This document shows, piece after piece, positions 17,095-25,654 of a stretch of DNA of 64,000 nucleotides (positions are counted from its first letter, which is position 1; every line of letters begins with the position of its first letter). Position numbers and translations under genes: made by a program. The notes beneath the pieces are model-generated. The model searched no databases. It had not been told where the DNA came from and saw nothing but the letters and a program-made list of their open reading frames with translations. Origin of the DNA: Ruminococcus sp. CAG:563 (lineage in GTDB: Bacteria; Bacillota; Clostridia; Oscillospirales; Acutalibacteraceae); assembly GCA_000434915.1 (NCBI GenBank), contig FR882085.1, forward strand, positions 37,520 to 101,519, written 5' to 3'.

Positions 17095-17247
17095 TTATTT
17101 GCTGATGATGAATCCGAGAATTATGACGGCACACGACAGAACAGCCACAATAAAAGACTTCGGACAAATCATTGCGACAATCATTCCAAGCCCGAAAGCC
17201 GAAAAATAATAGCCGAATCTGCAGCTGCACCGCCTGCCTCTTCTCAT
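17095..17247 (-). CDS. Small membrane protein of 50 residues upstream of spoVM
   Basis: An ATG at 17247 opens a 50-codon frame. The N-terminus is strongly basic (MRRGRRCSCRFGYY), followed by about 33 hydrophobic residues that form one long or two short membrane helices, ending in Ser-Lys. The upstream ribosome binding site is weak (GTGGTGG). Its stop lies 12 bases before the spoVM start and touches the spoVM ribosome binding site, so the two are probably co-translated. I do not recognise the family. A sporulation role is only suggested by position. Confidence 0.6.
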   Translation of the reverse strand: MRRGRRCSCRFGYYFSAFGLGMIVAMICPKSFIVAVLSCAVIILGFIISK

Positions 17248-17273
17248 AAAAACACCACCACAGCATTTTTTGT

Positions 17274-17290
17274 AACCGACAAAATCGGTT
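17274..17290 (-). other. Short hairpin between rsgA and the small membrane gene
   Basis: AACCGA and TCGGTT pair perfectly around a 5-base loop in the 77-base gap. No T-run follows on the minus strand, so it is not a clear terminator. It might be a processing or protein-binding site. Confidence 0.35.
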
Positions 17291-17324
17291 GCTTATTACA
17301 TACTATGGCGGTTTTGATTTTTTG

Positions 17325-18206
17325 TTACAGCTGCCAGTCTTTAATATCCTTGACCTCGTTATACATCGTCACATAGCTTTCGTGACGTGAACGCATAACA
17401 TCACCGTTATTAACGGCTTCAATAAGTCGGCAGCCCTTGTCATTAACATGAGCACAGGTTGAAAATTTGCACGAATCAATATAATCGGAAAAATCAGGGA
17501 AGCAAAATGCAAGCTCATCCTTTTTGATAAGATCATTTGTCTCAAAGTCAAGCGAGGAAAAGCCCGGAGTGTCGGCAATATATCCGTTGTTAATCTTCAA
17601 CAATTCAACATGGCGGGTCGTGTGACGGCCACGTCCGAGCTTTTTGCTGATTTCGCCTGTTTCAAGAGCGAAATCGGGATACATTCTGTTTATAAGTGAG
17701 GATTTTCCGACACCCGAATTACCTGTAAAAACGCACACGCCGTTCTCAATAACCGCTTTAATTTCACCGATACCCTCGCCTGTTTCGTTAGAAACGGCAA
17801 AGGTTTTGAATCCTGCATTTTTATATATTTCAATATATTTATCTGCACTCTGTAAATCATTCTTTGTGAAAACAATAATCGGCTCAACGTTCTTGTAAAC
17901 GGCAACTGCCGTCAATCGGTCGATTATAAGAAGATTCGGTCTCGGGTCACAGACTGAAGAAACAATAACAAGCTTGTCAACATTGGCGATAGGCGGACGC
18001 TTGAACATATTCCGTCTTTCGTAAATCTTATCAATGGAATTCTTGTTGTTTTCATCAACGCTTATTTCGACCCTATCGCCTGCAAGCGGAGTAATCTTTT
18101 CCTTACGAAAAACACCCCTCGCCTTGCATTCGTATATTATGCCGTCAGCGGCCTCTACATAGTAGAAGCCACCGATTCCTTTTATTATGATACCGTCAAT
18201 TTTCAC
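17325..18206 (-). CDS. rsgA: Ribosome small subunit-dependent GTPase A
   Basis: A circularly permuted GTPase acting in late 30S ribosome assembly. An N-terminal OB-fold is followed by G4 (TKND), then G1 (GNSGVGKSS) and G3 (DTPG). A C-terminal zinc site of the C-x-C-x-H-x-C type follows. I prefer the GTG at 18206 (293 residues, preceded by GGTGG) over upstream TTG and GTG codons, because the family starts just before the IIKGIGGFYYV segment. This start overlaps prkC by 11 bases. PrkC phosphorylates this GTPase in Bacillus (known there as CpgA), matching the gene order. Confidence 0.93.
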   Translation of the reverse strand: MKIDGIIIKGIGGFYYVEAADGIIYECKARGVFRKEKITPLAGDRVEISVDENNKNSIDKIYERRNMFKRPPIANVDKLVIVSSVCDPRPNLLIIDRLTAVAVYKNVEPIIVFTKNDLQSADKYIEIYKNAGFKTFAVSNETGEGIGEIKAVIENGVCVFTGNSGVGKSSLINRMYPDFALETGEISKKLGRGRHTTRHVELLKINNGYIADTPGFSSLDFETNDLIKKDELAFCFPDFSDYIDSCKFSTCAHVNDKGCRLIEAVNNGDVMRSRHESYVTMYNEVKDIKDWQL

Positions 18207-20364
18207 TGCCGCCACCAAAGGTTATTTTTATCTGAACATCCGGTGAAACGCTGACGCCGCTCGCAGGCTCGATCTTTACAACCGTTCCCGAAATAGGGCC
18301 TTCGGAAATGATATTTTTGAATCCTGCCGCTCTGAGCTTTGCCATTGCGACGGCATAGGTATCGCCGACAACGTTCGGAATTGTATATAAAACAGGTTCA
18401 AAGGTAGTCGTTACACCAACATATTCGTATGTTGTTTCGTTGCTCAGGGATACGGGTGAAGAAGTGAAGTTGACATTGCACTTATAAATCAGCTTACCGT
18501 CAACGAAGAACTTGAAAACGGAAGTTGCTTCATAGCCTCTTACGGTAACTTCCACATTCGAACCGTCAAGAGTACATGTACCCGTGAAAACAGTGGTATC
18601 GTCAAGCGTTGCCGTTACGTTACCTTGACCGTTATATTTCGGAAGCGTAACGGAAATATTAGTCGATTGCTCTATAAGCTTGCCCTTACTTACGGTAATA
18701 ACAACATTCGAGCCTGACGGAATCTTCGAACCTTTGAAGGTATTCGAAATAACATAGCCCTTTGTTACCGTGTCGCTGTACTCTGATTTTGTCGAAACGG
18801 TAAAGCCCGAGGAAGTGAGAACCTTCTTTGCGTTCTCTTCATCAAGGTTTGATACATCAGGAACAATAACAAGCTTCTCCTTTGTCTCATCATATGAAAC
18901 ATATTCGAGTGTGACGGACGTGCCGACAGAAACCTTGTTTCCGCCCTTGGGGTTTATGCTTACAACCGTACCTGCGGGAATTCCGGGATAATCCTTTTGC
19001 TCAACTTCTTTTTCTTTTATCTTGAAGCCGAGACCGTTGAGCCTTGTAACGGCGGTAACGTAATCAGTACCGATCAAATCATCCGGCACTTCAACAAGCT
19101 CTGCATTTGTTGCGATAACAAGCTCAATCTTCGTCTTTTTGGGATCAATCTTCGTTCCCTTTTCGGGTGTCTGAGAAATAATCTCGTTCGGAGAAACATC
19201 AGCGTCAACCTTTTCGGTAACGTCAAACACATAGTTCGGATATTTATTTTTAAATTCTTCCTCATCGTAGATAATTCCGACAAAGTTTGGAACTTTCACT
19301 TTGGAATTGCCTGTAAGATATCCCATTTTGAAGAGCACACCGAATGCAACCGCAAGCACAACAACGAGTGCCGTGATTACACCGACAAGAATCGGAATTG
19401 TTCTGTTCTTGACAACAGGCTCTTCCTCCTCATCGTCCTCAACCTCAACAGGATCAATATGCTTTATCGAGCCGGTGATGTTCGGGATATACTTTGTAGG
19501 CTCTGTGTTCTTATAATCATAGTCAAACTGGATCGATGGGTTGCGTCTGAATTCCTCAAGATCGAGAAGCATCTCTGCGGCAGACTGATATCTGTCGTTG
19601 ACATTCTTCTGCATAGCCTTGAGAACGATCTGCTCAAGGCCTACGGGAATAGAGGGATTGATATCTCTCGGCTTCACCGGATCCTGCTGAAGCTGCATAA
19701 TTGCAACGGAAACAGTATTATCCGACTCAAACGGAAGCTTACCCGTGAGCATTTCATAGAGCATTACACCGACGGAATAGATATCGGCCTTGTCGTCTGT
19801 GATATCTCCCCTCGCCTGCTCGGGACTTATGTAATGAACCGAGCCGATAGTTGAATCCGTCATTGTCCTTGTTTCGCTGCGGGAAAAACGTGCAATACCG
19901 AAATCCGTAACCTTAATCGCACCGTTTTCAAGCAGCATAATGTTCTGCGGCTTGATATCACGGTGAACGATTCCCTTATCATGAGCATGCTGGAGAGCAC
20001 GAAGAATCTGAGTTACAAAAAAGACGGCTTCCTTGTAATTAATAACGCCCTGCTGCTGAATATACTCCTTGAGTGTAATTCCGTCAACGCATTCCATTAC
20101 GATATATTGAATCCTGTCGCCGTAGCTAACATCATAAACCTTTACGATATTCGGATGAGAAAGAACAGCGATAGCCTTTGACTCATTCTTAAAGCGGCGT
20201 CTGAATTCCTCATTTGCGAGGAATTCCTCCTTGAGAATTTTTACGGCAACAATTCTGTCGTCGATATTGTCATATGCCTTATAAACTACGGCCATGCCGC
20301 CGACACCGATTATCTCCTGTATTTCATAACGACCGTCAAGTCTTTTTCCTACATAATTTTCCAT
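18196..20364 (-). CDS. prkC: PASTA-domain Ser/Thr protein kinase
   Basis: A 722-residue membrane kinase. The cytoplasmic kinase domain spans about 12-275 and is intact (Lys42, HRD with Asp136, DFG with Asp154). An acidic juxtamembrane region and one transmembrane helix (about 323-346) follow, then extracellular PASTA repeats. I count three consecutive repeats and a fourth at the C-terminus. An Ig-like beta-rich segment of roughly 90 residues is inserted before the last repeat. PASTA domains sense muropeptides or lipid II to control growth and spore germination. The gene follows its phosphatase prpC by 19 bases. Confidence 0.95.
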   Translation of the reverse strand: MENYVGKRLDGRYEIQEIIGVGGMAVVYKAYDNIDDRIVAVKILKEEFLANEEFRRRFKNESKAIAVLSHPNIVKVYDVSYGDRIQYIVMECVDGITLKEYIQQQGVINYKEAVFFVTQILRALQHAHDKGIVHRDIKPQNIMLLENGAIKVTDFGIARFSRSETRTMTDSTIGSVHYISPEQARGDITDDKADIYSVGVMLYEMLTGKLPFESDNTVSVAIMQLQQDPVKPRDINPSIPVGLEQIVLKAMQKNVNDRYQSAAEMLLDLEEFRRNPSIQFDYDYKNTEPTKYIPNITGSIKHIDPVEVEDDEEEEPVVKNRTIPILVGVITALVVVLAVAFGVLFKMGYLTGNSKVKVPNFVGIIYDEEEFKNKYPNYVFDVTEKVDADVSPNEIISQTPEKGTKIDPKKTKIELVIATNAELVEVPDDLIGTDYVTAVTRLNGLGFKIKEKEVEQKDYPGIPAGTVVSINPKGGNKVSVGTSVTLEYVSYDETKEKLVIVPDVSNLDEENAKKVLTSSGFTVSTKSEYSDTVTKGYVISNTFKGSKIPSGSNVVITVSKGKLIEQSTNISVTLPKYNGQGNVTATLDDTTVFTGTCTLDGSNVEVTVRGYEATSVFKFFVDGKLIYKCNVNFTSSPVSLSNETTYEYVGVTTTFEPVLYTIPNVVGDTYAVAMAKLRAAGFKNIISEGPISGTVVKIEPASGVSVSPDVQIKITFGGGSEN

Positions 20365-20383
20365 AAACAGAATCCCTTCTTAA

Positions 20384-21112
20384 TTACTCGCTTACGGTGA
20401 CAACTGTGATGTTGTCTCCGCCGCCGTTTTCATTTGCAAGTTCAACAAGCTTATCGGCAATTTTATATCTGTCTTCGGTTTTACAAACCTCAAAAATTAC
20501 TTCGTCATCAACGTAATTCGTCAATCCGTCCGTACAGAGCAGTACCAAATCATTTTCGTTAAGCTGCTCCTGAGAATAGTCTATCCTTACCTCCGGATCA
20601 ACACCCAAAGCTCTGGTTATAACATTCTTCTTCGGGTGATCCTTCGCCTCCTCGGGGGAAATCTCACCGTTATCAACCATCATCTGTACAACGGAGTGAT
20701 CCGTCGTCACCTGAGTTATGCCTGAATCGGAAACAACATAGATTCTCGAATCACCGACATTGGAAATATAGAGAGTATCGGCACTCCTGACAGCCAAAAC
20801 AACCGTCGTACCCATACCGCTTAGCTCCTCATTGTTCTTTGCCATTGAATATAAGGTAATATTTGCAGCGTCGACCGATGAAATGAGCAGATTTTTAACC
20901 GAATTATCGTTCATTCCTACATGATAGCCGGAAGTCAGCTTATCTGATATAACCTTAACCGCAGCTTCACTCGCTATATTACCGCCGTTTGCTCCGCCCA
21001 TTCCGTCGCAAACAACGGCCCACGAAACCTCTGAGGTGAGGTCACCCGCAGCATAAGAATCCTGGTTGTTGGAACGAACCTTTCCGACATCGGTTTTTGC
21101 GGAAATCTTCAT
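20384..21112 (-). CDS. prpC: PP2C-type Ser/Thr phosphatase
   Basis: A 242-residue metal-dependent phosphatase that reverses PrkC phosphorylation. Motifs are in order: TDVGKVRSNNQDSY at 8-21, VCDGMGG at about 34-40, GDSRIYV near 120 and CTDGLTN near 195, with all metal-binding Asp residues present. The length is typical of the bacterial PrpC/Stp class. Its ATG overlaps the rlmN stop (ATGA), showing coupling. Confidence 0.95.
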   Translation of the reverse strand: MKISAKTDVGKVRSNNQDSYAAGDLTSEVSWAVVCDGMGGANGGNIASEAAVKVISDKLTSGYHVGMNDNSVKNLLISSVDAANITLYSMAKNNEELSGMGTTVVLAVRSADTLYISNVGDSRIYVVSDSGITQVTTDHSVVQMMVDNGEISPEEAKDHPKKNVITRALGVDPEVRIDYSQEQLNENDLVLLCTDGLTNYVDDEVIFEVCKTEDRYKIADKLVELANENGGGDNITVVTVSE

Positions 21113-22167
21113 TTGTTTCCCTCCTTTTCGGAGATCTCTCGGTTATGACGGCTTCTCAGCTGTCCGCAGGAAGCGTCTATATCCGAACCGAGGCTGCGTC
21201 TGACTGTCGCATTAATGCCCCGTGAATTCAATATCTGTATAAATCTTTCAAGTCTTTCGTTTGTGCTTCGCTTATGTGAGCTTTCAACAATCTCATTTGC
21301 GGGAATCAGATTAACGTGACAGAGCATTCCCTTTAAAAGAGATGCCAGCTCATATGCGCAGGCGTCGCTGTCATTAACGTCCTTAATCATCGCATATTCA
21401 AACGAAATCCTTCTTGATGTTCTTTTTGTATATTCACGACAAGCCTTCAAAAGCTCCTCAATCGGATACTTTCTGTTAATAGGCATTGTCTTTGAACGCA
21501 TTTCATTATTAGGAGCGTGAAGTGAAACCGAGAGTGTCAGCTGAAGATGTCTGTCCATCAAATCGTAAATTCTCGGCACTACTCCGCAGGTGGACAGTGA
21601 AATATTTCTGAGCGAAAGATTAAGTCCCTTGTCGTCACCGACAAGCTCAAGAAAACGCATTGCATTATCAAAGTTATCAAGCGGTTCGCCCATTCCCATC
21701 ATTACGACGTGCGAAACACGGATATTCATATCTCTCTGCGCCGCATGTATCTGGCCGATCATCTCGGACGGATAAAGACTTCTTACACAGCCGCTTTTAG
21801 TTGATGCGCAAAAAACGCAGCCCATTTTGCAGCCGACCTGCGACGAAATGCAAAGCGTATAGCCGTATTTATATTTCATCAAAACGGATTCAATAAAATT
21901 ACCGTCGCAGAGCCTGAAAAGATACTTAACCGTTCCGTCAATTTTCGAGACCTGCTTCAATTCGATCTCACAGTAGCGTATCGGATATTTTTCGCTCAGG
22001 ACTTCTCTGAGCTGCTTTGAAATATTCGTCATCTCGGAATAATCCATAGCTCCGTGAACCTGAAGCCATTGATAAATCTGTCCGGCTCTGAATTCGGGCT
22101 GACCGAGTTCATGCATAACAGACTTTACCTCGGGCAATGTCATTGATTTAATGTCGTATTCTGACAA
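21109..22167 (-). CDS. rlmN: 23S rRNA (adenine-2503-C2)-methyltransferase
   Basis: A 352-residue radical SAM enzyme that methylates A2503 of 23S rRNA and A37 of some tRNAs. The CxxxCxxC cluster motif appears in GCKMGCVFCAS, and the GMGEPL motif follows. The second catalytic Cys is near the C-terminus in the DIDASCGQL segment, as required by the two-cysteine mechanism. The length is typical of the family. Confidence 0.96.
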   Translation of the reverse strand: MSEYDIKSMTLPEVKSVMHELGQPEFRAGQIYQWLQVHGAMDYSEMTNISKQLREVLSEKYPIRYCEIELKQVSKIDGTVKYLFRLCDGNFIESVLMKYKYGYTLCISSQVGCKMGCVFCASTKSGCVRSLYPSEMIGQIHAAQRDMNIRVSHVVMMGMGEPLDNFDNAMRFLELVGDDKGLNLSLRNISLSTCGVVPRIYDLMDRHLQLTLSVSLHAPNNEMRSKTMPINRKYPIEELLKACREYTKRTSRRISFEYAMIKDVNDSDACAYELASLLKGMLCHVNLIPANEIVESSHKRSTNERLERFIQILNSRGINATVRRSLGSDIDASCGQLRSRHNREISEKEGNK

Positions 22168-22179
22168 ATAAACACATCC

Positions 22180-23481
22180 TCACTTAACTCTTTCAACGCA
22201 GGAAACAAAGAATCCGTCACATCCGTGAATATGCGGCATGAGGGTCAGATAATCCGTATCCTCGGCATATCTTTCAAGTTCCGGCAAAACACGAACACTC
22301 TTAAAATCTTTATGCTCCGCCAAAAATTTATTGATAATATTCTCGTTTTCCTCCGGGTTGAGAGAGCAGGTCGAGTAGACCAATTTTCCGCCGATTTTAA
22401 GATATCGGCTTGAAACACACAGTATAGAATACTGCAAATCCGCTAATTTGTCAACTTCCTCACTTTTTTTGAACCGAATCTCCGGCTTTTTGCGTATTAC
22501 GCCGAGACCGGAACAAGGCACATCGCAGAGTATTTTATCTGCCTGCGGAAGTGAAGAATTGAACTCTGAACCGTCATTTTGAACGGTTCTTATATTGTTT
22601 AAACCGAGCCTTTCGGCTCCGTCGCCAATAAGCTTTAATCGCTGCGGATATATGTCGCAGGAAACGACCTCACCCGTATTGTGCATTAATTCGGAAAGTG
22701 TAAAGGTCTTTCCTCCGGGTGCGGCACAAACGTCAACAACCGTCTCACCGTCGTGTACGGCAAGGGCCTTGCAGCATAGCTGAGATGCAGTGTCCTGAAC
22801 ATGGAACAGGCCGTCACGGTATGCCCGGGTCTTATGGATCGCACCGCCGCTTTTAACAGTCAGCGAATTCTCGACCGTATTATTTTTCTCGCACCGAAAA
22901 CCTTCTTCCAAAAGGATGTCGCAAAGCTCATCGGTATTTGTTTTAGTTGTATTCACTCTCAGTGTATTTTCAACCGCTCCGAAAGAAGCCTCAAGAAGCT
23001 TTTCGGCACTTTCCTTGCCGTAGCTTTCGCTCCACATCTTGCAAAGCCACTCGGGAGCGGAAAAATTCACACTCATGCTTCCGTCGGTTCTCAGTCCGTT
23101 TACGGTGATTTTATGTAACACGGCGTTTACAAGACCGGAAGCAAAAGCCGCACCGTTCTTCTTTACAAGCTTAACGCTCTCGTTGACGGCGGCGGAATCA
23201 GGAATTTTGTCCATAAACAAAATTTGATATGCACCGAGTCTGAGTGCAGTCAAGACCTGCGGTTTCAGCTTTTTAAGCGGCTGTGAAAGATAGAGTGAAA
23301 GATTGTAATCAAGCGTAATTCGTCTTTCCGTCACGCCGTAAACAAGTGCAGAAACAAATCTTTTGTCCTTGATGTCAATCTCTGCCCTGTCGAGCGAAGA
23401 ATCAAGTGCAAGATTGGAATAGCTCTCGTCACGCTGTATTTTATTGAGAATTTCAAACGCTGTCTGTCGGGCTGATTTCAT
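22180..23481 (-). CDS. rsmB: 16S rRNA (cytosine-967-C5)-methyltransferase
   Basis: A 433-residue protein with an N-terminal NusB-like RNA-binding domain (about 1-140) and a C-terminal SAM-dependent methyltransferase domain. The VDVCAAPGGKT motif, the CDVPCSGLGV motif with the conserved Cys, and the STCSLNPEEN motif holding the catalytic Cys are all present. The product methylates C967 of 16S rRNA. It lies 12 bases before rlmN. Confidence 0.95.
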   Translation of the reverse strand: MKSARQTAFEILNKIQRDESYSNLALDSSLDRAEIDIKDKRFVSALVYGVTERRITLDYNLSLYLSQPLKKLKPQVLTALRLGAYQILFMDKIPDSAAVNESVKLVKKNGAAFASGLVNAVLHKITVNGLRTDGSMSVNFSAPEWLCKMWSESYGKESAEKLLEASFGAVENTLRVNTTKTNTDELCDILLEEGFRCEKNNTVENSLTVKSGGAIHKTRAYRDGLFHVQDTASQLCCKALAVHDGETVVDVCAAPGGKTFTLSELMHNTGEVVSCDIYPQRLKLIGDGAERLGLNNIRTVQNDGSEFNSSLPQADKILCDVPCSGLGVIRKKPEIRFKKSEEVDKLADLQYSILCVSSRYLKIGGKLVYSTCSLNPEENENIINKFLAEHKDFKSVRVLPELERYAEDTDYLTLMPHIHGCDGFFVSCVERVK

Positions 23482-23493
23482 ATAGTTTTCCTT

Positions 23494-24216
23494 TTAATTT
23501 CTTTTTGAATTTCCGAGAAGTCTCGACGCATAATAAAGAAGGTTAACAATAGCCGTTGCAAGAGCAGCAACATAAGTCAAAGCGGCGGCAGTAAGAACGC
23601 TTTTGGCAGCATTGCATTCCTCTCCTGCAAGAATTCCCGTTTCGTCAATTACCTTTAAAGCTCTTCTGCTCGCATTGAACTCAACGGGCAAGGTTACAAG
23701 CTGAAAAACCGCAACAAAGCCGTATAAAAGAAGTCCTGCGATAATAACATAATATCCAATCGGTGAATTTGAAAAATAAGCAAGGAAATAGCCTGCAAAA
23801 GCAATTATCAAGCCGAATCTTGAACCGAAATTTGTCATAGGAACAAGGGCGGATCTGATTTTATTCGGCAGATAATCCTCGGCGTGCTGAGCGGCATGAC
23901 CGGCCTCATGACACGCAATGCCGACTGCGGCAATCGATGTTGAATTATATACCTTTTCGGAAAGCCTTATAACCTTCTCGTTCGGCGAATAGCTGTCGGT
24001 CAGCTCACCTCGGCAAGGCACGATTTGGACATCTGTAATGCCGTAATGCTTTAAAATCAGCTGAGCGGCCGCAGCACCCGTCAATCCCCTTGAATTTCTG
24101 ATTTTGGAGTATTTTGAATATGTCGTTTTAACTCTGATCTGCGCCCAAATCGCAAACAAAAGCACCGGAGCGGCAAAAATTAAATAGCGTATATACTCTG
24201 AGAAAGAATAAATCAT
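23494..24216 (-). CDS. Membrane zinc metallopeptidase, YugP family
   Basis: A 240-residue integral membrane protein with an N-terminal helix (about 11-27), the zinc-binding HEAGH motif at 103-107 on the cytoplasmic-facing region, and three or more further helices (about 125-180 and 205-230). This matches the YugP/DUF1165 family of predicted zinc peptidases. The substrate is unknown. In Bacillus the family is not part of this cluster, so here it appears inserted between fmt and rsmB. Confidence 0.88.
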   Translation of the reverse strand: MIYSFSEYIRYLIFAAPVLLFAIWAQIRVKTTYSKYSKIRNSRGLTGAAAAQLILKHYGITDVQIVPCRGELTDSYSPNEKVIRLSEKVYNSTSIAAVGIACHEAGHAAQHAEDYLPNKIRSALVPMTNFGSRFGLIIAFAGYFLAYFSNSPIGYYVIIAGLLLYGFVAVFQLVTLPVEFNASRRALKVIDETGILAGEECNAAKSVLTAAALTYVAALATAIVNLLYYASRLLGNSKRN

Positions 24217-24225
24217 TTTATCACC

Positions 24226-25152
24226 TTATTCAAATTTTTCTCCGACCTCAATTTTATGTCCTCTCAAAAAATCGGAACAGCTCATGGCCTTTTTGCCCGG
24301 AGCCTGAATCATTAAAATTTTTACACCGTTTCCGTCGCCGCAAGCAACTGTCAGTCCGCCGTCCGTTGAAACGATTTCGCCGGGTTCACCCTTAGTTTTT
24401 CCGATTTTCTCTGTCTTATGAAGCTTGTAAATCTCACCGTTTAAGACAGATGTTGCAACCGGCCAAGGCGAAAGTCCTCTGACCTGATTATGAATTTCTT
24501 CGGCGGATTTTGTCCAGTCGACCGGACAAAGCTCCTTTGAAAGCATCGGAGCGTAATTGGAAAGCGAATCGTCCTGCTTCTCTCTTTCAAGAGTTCCGTC
24601 GATAATTTTTTTAATTGTTTTTGACATGACCTTTGCCCCGAGCGTCGAAAGCTTATCGTGAAGCTCACCGGCGGTCATGTTTTCGCCGATTTCCGTCTCC
24701 GCCTTAATCAGCATGTCTCCGGTGTCAAGCCCTGCGTCCATCTGCATGGAGGTTACGCCGCTCTTTTTCTCTCCGTTGAGAACACACCACTGAATCGGTG
24801 CAGCTCCCCTGTATCTCGGAAGAAGCGAAGCGTGAATATTGACGCAGCCGTATTTCGGCAAATCGAGAATATCCTGCGGAATTATCTTTCCGTAAGCGAC
24901 AACGATTATAAGCTCGGGAGCAAGCTCCTTCAAAATTTCGTATGCCGTGCCGTCCTTCATCTTTGTCGGCTGAAAAACGGGGAGATTATATTCAACAGCC
25001 TTTTCCTTTACCGGCGGAAACTGCATTTTGTGTCCTCTGCCCTTCGGCTTATCGGGCTGAGTGAAAACTCCGACAACCTCATGGCCGTCGGAAACGAGCC
25101 TTTCAAGGCAAGGAACGGCAAATTCGGGCGTTCCCATAAATACAATTCGCAT
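24226..25152 (-). CDS. fmt: Methionyl-tRNA formyltransferase
   Basis: A 308-residue enzyme using 10-formyl-tetrahydrofolate to formylate initiator Met-tRNA. Visible motifs are MRIVFMGTPEFAV at the start, NIHASLLPRYRGAAPIQW with the catalytic Asn and His, and the QMDAGLDTGDM segment. The start at 25152 follows AAGGAG by 10 bases. Longer frames would run into def. It lies 19 bases after def, its functional partner. Confidence 0.96.
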   Translation of the reverse strand: MRIVFMGTPEFAVPCLERLVSDGHEVVGVFTQPDKPKGRGHKMQFPPVKEKAVEYNLPVFQPTKMKDGTAYEILKELAPELIIVVAYGKIIPQDILDLPKYGCVNIHASLLPRYRGAAPIQWCVLNGEKKSGVTSMQMDAGLDTGDMLIKAETEIGENMTAGELHDKLSTLGAKVMSKTIKKIIDGTLEREKQDDSLSNYAPMLSKELCPVDWTKSAEEIHNQVRGLSPWPVATSVLNGEIYKLHKTEKIGKTKGEPGEIVSTDGGLTVACGDGNGVKILMIQAPGKKAMSCSDFLRGHKIEVGEKFE

Positions 25153-25171
25153 TTGCGACAGCTCCTTCTTA

Positions 25172-25630
25172 TCAGTTGTCCTCAAGCTCACCTACAAGAT
25201 GGCTCGTGTAAAGAATTCCGTCAAGGTGGTCGATCTCGTGGCAGAAGCATCTCGCCTTAAGGTCCGAGCCTTTATAAACACACCACTTGCCCTCACGGTT
25301 CTGCGCTTTAACCATAACGCTCTTCGGACGCTCGGTTACGCCGAACTTTCCGGGAAGAGAGAGACAGCCCTCCTCCTCGTGCTGCAGTTCGGGCGATCTG
25401 TCCGTAATCTCGGGATTAATAAGCTCAAGATAACCGTCGCCGCAGTCCATTACGACAACACGGCGGAGAATTCCGACCTGAACGGCCGCAAGACCTGCGC
25501 CCTTTTCCTTATAAAGAGTATCCTTCATATCGTCAAGCAGTGTAAAAAGCCTGTCGTCGAATTTTTCGACAGAGCGGCTCTTTTTGTTGAGAATCGGATC
25601 TCCGAATTTAACAATATTTCTGATTGCCAT
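25172..25630 (-). CDS. def: Peptide deformylase
   Basis: A 152-residue metal enzyme that removes the formyl group from nascent proteins. Motif I is GAGLAAVQ at 44-51, motif II EGCLSLPG with Cys89, and motif III HEIDH at 131-135 with Glu132. The start at 25630 (MAIRNIVKFG) matches the family. A TTG 21 bases upstream is in frame but less likely. The only ribosome binding site is a GAAAGG about 13 bases away, which is rather distant. Confidence 0.95.
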   Translation of the reverse strand: MAIRNIVKFGDPILNKKSRSVEKFDDRLFTLLDDMKDTLYKEKGAGLAAVQVGILRRVVVMDCGDGYLELINPEITDRSPELQHEEEGCLSLPGKFGVTERPKSVMVKAQNREGKWCVYKGSDLKARCFCHEIDHLDGILYTSHLVGELEDN

Positions 25631-25654
25631 TTCAATAATCGAACCTTTCAAATT

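Noticed and set aside
17054..17266. 70-codon minus-strand frame overlapping the spoVM region
   Set aside because: It overlaps two better genes in other frames (the 50-residue membrane protein and SpoVM), both with matching start signals and, for SpoVM, family similarity.
18997..19854. Open frame of 285 codons on the plus strand
   Set aside because: Antisense to prkC, whose kinase motifs are clear. No start signal or recognised motif.
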